This document shows positions 7,135-11,025 of a stretch of DNA of 11,025 bases, piece by piece; within the stretch, counting starts at the first letter, position 1, and each line of letters opens with the position of its first letter. A program made the translations under genes and the position numbers. The stretch comes from Acidobacteriaceae bacterium (GTDB lineage: Bacteria; Acidobacteriota; Terriglobia; Terriglobales; Acidobacteriaceae), in contig PKYX01000473.1 of NCBI GenBank assembly GCA_003132825.1, forward strand, positions 1 to 11,025, given 5' to 3'. The notes under the pieces were generated by a model. That model was not told the DNA's origin. It searched no databases and saw only the letters and a program-made list of their open reading frames with translations.

Positions 7135-8028
7135 ATGTCTCGCATCGTGCGTTGTGGTCTTATCCAGGCAAGTAACGCGCTCGGCGCCAACCACACGCTT
7201 CCCCAAATCAAGAAGGCGATGATCGATAAGCATCTCAGATTGATCGAACAGGCCGCGAAGAAGAAAGTGAAAATCCTCTGCCTGCAGGAACTTTTCTACG
7301 GCCCGTATTTTTGCGCCGAGCAGAACATTCGCTGGTACGACCTTACAGAGAGGGTACCGGAAGGCCCGACCACCAAGCTGATGCAAAAAATTGCGGCGAA
7401 GCATGGCATGGCGATGGTGGTTCCGGTTTATGAAGAGCAGATGCCCGGCCTGTATTTCAACACCGCAGCCGTCATCGACGCCGATGGCAGCTACCTGGGC
7501 AAATACCGCAAGCACCACATCCCGCACGTGCACCCCGGATTCTGGGAGAAGTTTTACTTCACTCCCGGTGATCTTGGCTATCCCGTGTTCAAAACGAAAT
7601 ATGCTCAGATCGGCGTTTACATCTGCTACGACCGGCATTTTCCTGAAGGGGCGCGCGTGCTGGGACTGAACGGCGCAGAAATCGTGTTCAATCCTTCCGC
7701 GACCGTGGCGGGACTCTCGGAATATCTGTGGGAACTGGAGCAACCGGCGCATGCTGCCGCCAACGGCTATTTCGTAGGCGCGATCAACCGCGTTGGGACC
7801 GAAAAACCGTGGAGCATCGGCGAGTTTTACGGCAAGAGCTATTTCTGCAATCCCCGCGGCAAGATTGTTGCGCAAGCAAGCCGCGGCCGCGACGAGGTGC
7901 TGGTCGCCAATCTGGATCTCGACATGATTCAGGAGGTGCGAAAGGTCTGGCAGTTTTACCGCGATCGCCGCCCGGAGACATACGGGCCGCTGACCGCGCA
8001 GACCGGAACATCGGCGGCGGCCGACTAG
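7135..8028 (+). CDS. Beta-ureidopropionase / N-carbamoyl amino acid amidohydrolase (nitrilase superfamily)
   Basis: This carbon-nitrogen hydrolase of 297 residues probably hydrolyses N-carbamoyl-beta-alanine to beta-alanine, CO2 and ammonia, the last step of reductive pyrimidine degradation. The Glu-Lys-Cys triad is visible: E52 in LQELFYGPYF, K126 in GKYRKHHIPH, and C164 in VYICYDRHFPE. An additional Glu, E138 in FWEKFYF, is also in place. The long conserved stretch from NPSATVAG to NRVGTE fits the beta-ureidopropionase/N-carbamoylputrescine branch. Those branches share these motifs, so N-carbamoylputrescine amidohydrolase (AguB-like) is the main alternative. The adjacent NCS1 transporter and nearby dihydropyrimidinase favour the pyrimidine or hydantoin role. 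The start at 7135 has GGAGGT 6 nt upstream. It is a cytoplasmic enzyme, likely cotranscribed with the transporter 126 bp downstream. Confidence 0.9.
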   Translation: MSRIVRCGLIQASNALGANHTLPQIKKAMIDKHLRLIEQAAKKKVKILCLQELFYGPYFCAEQNIRWYDLTERVPEGPTTKLMQKIAAKHGMAMVVPVYEEQMPGLYFNTAAVIDADGSYLGKYRKHHIPHVHPGFWEKFYFTPGDLGYPVFKTKYAQIGVYICYDRHFPEGARVLGLNGAEIVFNPSATVAGLSEYLWELEQPAHAAANGYFVGAINRVGTEKPWSIGEFYGKSYFCNPRGKIVAQASRGRDEVLVANLDLDMIQEVRKVWQFYRDRRPETYGPLTAQTGTSAAAD

Positions 8029-8154
8029 AACAGCTTCTCTCCCCTGTCTGCGCCGATGGTTATGTGGCGCGGCCGGAAAGGTTTGAACCGGTCGCCTGCG
8101 GCCGGGTCCGAGTTGGCGGCTGCGGTCTGGCACTCCAGGATATTCAAGAAACCG

Positions 8155-9612
8155 ATGAACACCCGCTCAGAGCCCCTATCCTCATCTCCATCTCTGCCTC
8201 CGTCCATCGAATCGAGTCCGCTCTACAACCCAGACTTGGCGCCGGCTAAAAGCGAGCAACGTCACTGGGGCACCTACAACTACGCGGCTCTGTGGGTCTC
8301 GATGTCGGTCAATATCCTCACCTACATGCTGGCGGCCAGCCTGATCCAGGGAGGCATGAACTGGAAACAGGCTGTGGCCACCGTGTTTATGGGGAACAGC
8401 ATCGTACTGATTCCCATGCTCCTGAACTCGCATCCGGGCGCGCGCTACGGCGTACCGTTCCCGGTATTGGCCCGTGCTTCCTTTGGCGTTCTCGGGGCGA
8501 ATGTGGCGGCCGTTCTGCGCGCTCTGGTGGCTTGCGGATGGTTTGGCATCCAGACTTGGATTGGGGGAGAAGCGATCAGCACCTTGATTGCGACCCTGGC
8601 TCCCTCGTGGGCCCAGTTTCCCTTTAGCACGGCGATTTGTTTTATGGCGTTCTGGCTCATCAACCTTGCGGTAATTCTGAAAGGTATCGAGTACGTCCGC
8701 TACCTGCAAGGGATCAGCGCCCCCGTGCTTCTGGCGGTGGGCCTGCTGCTTTTGGGATGGGCGTACCACAGTGCCGGCGGTTTCGGACCGATGCTCTCGA
8801 CGCCTTCGCGTTTCCGTAGCTTTGCCGAGTTTCTGAAGTTTCTGGTCCCGGCGCTGAACGCGACCGTGGGTTTTTGGGCGACCGTCTCGCTGAACATTCC
8901 GGACTTTACCCGCTTCGCGCGCAGCCAGCGGCAACAGATGATCGGCCAGGCCCTCGGCCTGCCGGCCACGATGACCCTCTATTCGCTGGTCGGAATTCTG
9001 GTGACTTCGGCGACGGTTGTAATTTACGGAACTGCAATCTGGGATCCGGTGCAACTCCTCAGCCGGTTTCATTCGCCGGTTGCGGTGGTGATTTCGCTGG
9101 CAGCGATCCTGCTCGCGACGTTGAATGTAAATATTGGCGCCAATGTGGTTTCGCCAGCCAATGATTTTTCGAATCTGTGGCCGAGGAAGATCAGTTTTCG
9201 CACCGGCGGCGTGATCACCTGCTTTATGGGAATCGCCCTGATGCCCTGGAAGCTGTTGGCCAGCTACCAGACGTTGATTTTCGGATGGCTGGGCGCATAC
9301 GCAGCTTTCCTCGGCCCAGTGGCCGGCATCATGATCTGTGACTATTTTGTGCTGCGCCGACGCGTGCTTATTCTGAACGACCTCTACCTGCGCGGTGGCG
9401 CATATGAGTATTCGAGCGGCTTCAATTGGGCGGCCCTCGGGTCCCTTACGCTCGGCGCAGCCACGGCCCTGGTGGGGCTGGTGATTCCGGCGCTGCGCAC
9501 GTTATACGACTACTCGTGGTTCGTGGGCTTCACGGTGGCGTTCATTACTTACTATGGCTGGATGAGAACTCGGGGAGAAACAAGACCGTCGGCCGTGGAA
9601 GAATCCGGCTAA
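8155..9612 (+). CDS. NCS1-family nucleobase:cation symporter (uracil/allantoin/hydantoin permease)
   Basis: This inner-membrane symporter imports a nucleobase, allantoin or hydantoin with Na+ or H+. From the chosen start it has 485 residues and about 12 hydrophobic helices. Strong signatures of the Mhp1-like branch are visible. GWFGIQTW has W129 and Q133 at the spacing of the Mhp1 ligand-contact pair Trp117/Gln121. GFWATVSLNIPDFTRFA has W241 where Mhp1 Trp220 lies. NVNIGANVVSPANDF (324-338) covers the Mhp1 Asn318 region. An in-frame ATG at 8056 would add 33 residues with no ribosome binding site and no family-like sequence, so ATG 8155 is preferred, although its own site is weak. It probably shares a transcript with the amidohydrolase. 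Hydantoin versus uracil specificity cannot be settled from these residues. Confidence 0.92.
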   Translation: MNTRSEPLSSSPSLPPSIESSPLYNPDLAPAKSEQRHWGTYNYAALWVSMSVNILTYMLAASLIQGGMNWKQAVATVFMGNSIVLIPMLLNSHPGARYGVPFPVLARASFGVLGANVAAVLRALVACGWFGIQTWIGGEAISTLIATLAPSWAQFPFSTAICFMAFWLINLAVILKGIEYVRYLQGISAPVLLAVGLLLLGWAYHSAGGFGPMLSTPSRFRSFAEFLKFLVPALNATVGFWATVSLNIPDFTRFARSQRQQMIGQALGLPATMTLYSLVGILVTSATVVIYGTAIWDPVQLLSRFHSPVAVVISLAAILLATLNVNIGANVVSPANDFSNLWPRKISFRTGGVITCFMGIALMPWKLLASYQTLIFGWLGAYAAFLGPVAGIMICDYFVLRRRVLILNDLYLRGGAYEYSSGFNWAALGSLTLGAATALVGLVIPALRTLYDYSWFVGFTVAFITYYGWMRTRGETRPSAVEESG

Positions 9613-9652
9613 GCGGCTTCCGCCAGCCTTTGTCTTCGGGCCTTCACTGCAT

Positions 9653-9734
9653 AGGTCCTTCGCTCGCGCCGGGGGTCACAGAGTCTGCCACCCGAGACCT
9701 TGCGAGCCTTCGGGAGACACCTGTGCTAGGACCT
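9653..9734. repeat. Nested inverted repeats at the convergent transporter/oxidoreductase junction
   Basis: AGGTCCT (9653-9659) is the reverse complement of AGGACCT (9728-9734). Within it GCTCGC (9662-9667) pairs with GCGAGC (9702-9707), and GGGT (9673-9676) with ACCC (9690-9693). The arms nest in register and could fold into one branched structure on either strand, as a bidirectional transcription stop between the converging genes. There is no T-run, and the outer right arm overlaps the last codons of the LLM gene. This is suggestive only. Confidence 0.3.
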
Positions 9735-10748
9735 CAGTGTCGTCGACTGCTCTTGAAATGCGGGCAGGATCTCTTTCCGGTAGGTTTCGAGCGTTGCTTC
9801 TTCCTCCCCGCACATCAGGTAGAGATTGAACTGCGTAACACCGACACTGGCCAGCCTACGGAGTTTTTCCCGGTGCGCCTCGGCAGGCCCGACGAGGGAG
9901 AAACGGTCCACGACCTCATCCGAGACGAATTTCGAGTTGTCGCTGTCGACCTCGCAATGTTGCTGATAGTCATAGCTGCCGCGATTGCTTACGTACGAGG
10001 TCAGTGCAGGCGGCAACTCTTCCGGGGGGTAACGGGAGATCAGGTCCACGACGTGGTTTGAGACCAGCGCGGGAAACCACCTCACTCGTTGGCGCGCAAC
10101 CTCCAGATCATCGGAAACCCACACCGGGGCGGCGGCCATGATCTTGATACCGTTTGGGTCGCGTCCCACGCTCTCGGCGCCTTTTTTGACAAAGCCACAG
10201 CACCACGCGATCAAATCAGGGTCGGCAAATTGCAAAATCACACCATCGGCGATTCGGCCCGCCATATCGAGAACCTTGGGTCCGTAGCCGGCGATCCACA
10301 CGGGAGGGGAGCTGGTCGCCCAAGCGAGGCGCGTGGACCGGCCTTCATATTCGACCTGCCGCCCGGCCGTAAGCTCACGAAAAGTTTTCACCGCATCTTC
10401 CAGCTGGGCCGAGGAAACCGGCTTTTTGCCCATCACGCGCCGAGAACTGTCCCCGCGGCCGATGCCAAGCTGCATGCGCCCACCAGAAATCAGGTTCAAT
10501 GTGGCGAACAGGCTCGCAGTCACGGTCAGGTCGCGGACGGCGGGATTGGTGACGCAGGTGCCCAAACGCATATTCTTGGTGTTAGTGGCCATAAGGGTGA
10601 GCAGTGGATAGGGCTCAAGCCACAACACGTGAGAATCGAACGTCCAGCCGTACTCGAAGCCGGCGGCTTCGGCCTGCCGAGCCAGGGCAACAATTCGCTC
10701 GGGTGGCATGTCCGGCATATCGGGCTTAATGGTGAAACCGAACTGCAT
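9726..10748 (-). CDS. LLM-class (luciferase-like) flavin/F420-dependent oxidoreductase
   Basis: This 340-residue protein has the bacterial luciferase-like TIM-barrel fold and is probably an F420- or FMN-using oxidoreductase. Visible family features are the N-terminal strand FGFTIKP, ARQAEAAGFEYGWTFDSH, MRLGTCVTNPAVRDLTVTAS, SGGRMQLGIGRGDSSRR, PPVWIAGYGPKVLDMAGRIADGVIL, and a C-terminal segment with FSLVGPAEAHREKLRRLASVGVTQF. The pattern is closest to what I recall as the TIGR03842 (CPS_4043-like) group. The substrate is unknown. RutA, another LLM-fold enzyme, opens the uracil ring oxidatively, so a role on a pyrimidine or related ring is possible, but this is not a clear RutA. GAGGAG (10757-10762) lies 8 nt before the ATG. 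The gene is divergent from the dihydropyrimidinase, 89 bp away, and converges on the NCS1 transporter. Confidence 0.88.
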   Translation of the reverse strand: MQFGFTIKPDMPDMPPERIVALARQAEAAGFEYGWTFDSHVLWLEPYPLLTLMATNTKNMRLGTCVTNPAVRDLTVTASLFATLNLISGGRMQLGIGRGDSSRRVMGKKPVSSAQLEDAVKTFRELTAGRQVEYEGRSTRLAWATSSPPVWIAGYGPKVLDMAGRIADGVILQFADPDLIAWCCGFVKKGAESVGRDPNGIKIMAAAPVWVSDDLEVARQRVRWFPALVSNHVVDLISRYPPEELPPALTSYVSNRGSYDYQQHCEVDSDNSKFVSDEVVDRFSLVGPAEAHREKLRRLASVGVTQFNLYLMCGEEEATLETYRKEILPAFQEQSTTLRS

Positions 10749-10756
10749 GTCGCTTT

Positions 10757-10762
10757 CTCCTC
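10757..10762 (-). promoter_or_regulatory. Ribosome binding site of the LLM oxidoreductase
   Basis: GAGGAG on the minus strand lies 8 nt before the ATG at 10748 and supports that start. Confidence 0.65.
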
Positions 10763-10773
10763 ACCCGTGAAAA

Positions 10774-10803
10774 TCGACACCTCAAGCCGCCGCAGTTTAG
10801 CAT
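10774..10803 (+). promoter_or_regulatory. Putative promoter of the dihydropyrimidinase in the divergent gap
   Basis: TCGACA (10774-10779, 5 of 6 matches to TTGACA) and TAGCAT (10798-10803, 4 of 6) are 18 nt apart and 34 nt before the ATG at 10838. On the opposite strand TATGCT overlaps the same bases and could be the -10 of the LLM gene, with CTGAGA 16 nt before it. Overlapping divergent promoters would couple the two genes. Judged by eye; weak. Confidence 0.3.
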
Positions 10804-10824
10804 AACATTCTGGTCTTGATTCTC

Positions 10825-10830
10825 AGGAGG
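10825..10830 (+). promoter_or_regulatory. Ribosome binding site of the dihydropyrimidinase
   Basis: A full AGGAGG lies 7 nt before the ATG at 10838, which fixes the start and suggests efficient translation. Confidence 0.75.
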
Positions 10831-10837
10831 AACTGGC

Positions 10838-11025
10838 ATGGGGTTCGACATTCTCATCACAAATGGAGACGTGGTCACCTCAACCGACACGTACGCGGCC
10901 GACGTCGCCATCCGGGGCGGCAAAGTCGATGCGATTGGCAAGAGCCTGCCGCGCGAAAATGCCGGCAAGATCATTGACGCCGCGGGAAAGTACGTCCTGC
11001 CCGGCGGAATCGACGTGCACACGCA
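10838..11025 (+). CDS. Dihydropyrimidinase / hydantoinase, 5' part only
   Basis: Only the first 62 codons are in the window; the gene continues past the right edge. The start ATG has a consensus AGGAGG (10825-10830) 7 nt upstream. The protein begins MGFDILITNGDVVTSTDTY, followed by ADVAIRGGKVDAIG, AAGKYVLPGGIDVHT and an incomplete CA- codon. This is the N-terminal beta-sandwich of cyclic amidohydrolases running into the first metal motif, GGIDVHxH, whose second His is just cut off. The family opens dihydrouracil, dihydrothymine or hydantoin rings to N-carbamoyl amino acids, which the amidohydrolase at 7135 would then cleave. D-hydantoinase, dihydropyrimidinase and allantoinase share this start. 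The nearby carbamoyl amidohydrolase favours the first two. Confidence 0.87.
   Translation, partial: MGFDILITNGDVVTSTDTYAADVAIRGGKVDAIGKSLPRENAGKIIDAAGKYVLPGGIDVHT

Noticed and set aside
7108..8133. 341-residue minus-strand ORF
   Set aside because: It is antisense to the beta-ureidopropionase gene, whose catalytic triad is intact. The reverse product has no family features.
8056..8154. N-terminal extension of the NCS1 transporter from ATG 8056
   Set aside because: There is no ribosome binding site before 8056. The extra 33 residues look like translated intergenic DNA, and family proteins begin near the SEQRHWGTYNY segment.
8182..9072. 296-residue minus-strand ORF
   Set aside because: It is antisense to the NCS1 transporter, is full of Arg, His and Gln, and has no domain signature; a shadow of membrane-protein codons.
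10089..10805. 238-residue plus-strand ORF
   Set aside because: Antisense to the LLM oxidoreductase, whose motifs are clear; the plus-strand product is unlike any family I know.

Overview
The window looks like a chromosomal segment from a moderately GC-rich Gram-negative bacterium, most likely an Acidobacteriota member. The main pointer is a very large Oar-like TonB-dependent receptor with an N-terminal carboxypeptidase-regulatory-like domain, a type strongly expanded in that phylum. This taxonomic call is an inference from gene content; no rRNA or tRNA gene is present to confirm it.

Layout. Positions 2-100 hold the last codons of an unidentified rightward gene, with an aldehyde-dehydrogenase-like tail. 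It converges on a 1272-residue TonB-dependent receptor (252-4070, minus). A gap of about 330 bp follows, with several palindromes and a short ORF that has a strong ribosome binding site and may be a gene remnant. Next is a leftward APC-family permease (4400-5788). Diverging from it and running rightward are an adenosine deaminase (5934-7055), a beta-ureidopropionase/N-carbamoyl amidohydrolase of the nitrilase superfamily (7135-8028) and an NCS1 nucleobase/hydantoin transporter (8155-9612). A luciferase-like flavin/F420 oxidoreductase (9726-10748) runs leftward and is divergent from the 5' end of a dihydropyrimidinase/hydantoinase (10838 to the window edge).

How it may work together. The right half reads as a nucleobase or cyclic-ureide catabolic locus. 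NCS1 would import uracil, thymine, dihydropyrimidine or hydantoin. The dihydropyrimidinase/hydantoinase would open the ring. The amidohydrolase would remove the carbamoyl group, releasing ammonia, CO2 and a beta-amino acid (or an alpha-amino acid, if hydantoins are the substrate). Adenosine deaminase adds purine nucleoside deamination. The reductive first step, dihydropyrimidine dehydrogenase, is not in the window and may lie to the right. The LLM-family enzyme inside this locus has no textbook role in the reductive route and is the most interesting unexplained component. The TonB receptor and APC permease could provide matching uptake, but their substrates cannot be read from sequence.

No mobile element, CRISPR array, tRNA or rRNA was seen. 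The large ORFs antisense to the receptor, the amidohydrolase and the transporter are judged to be shadows of GC-rich coding frames.
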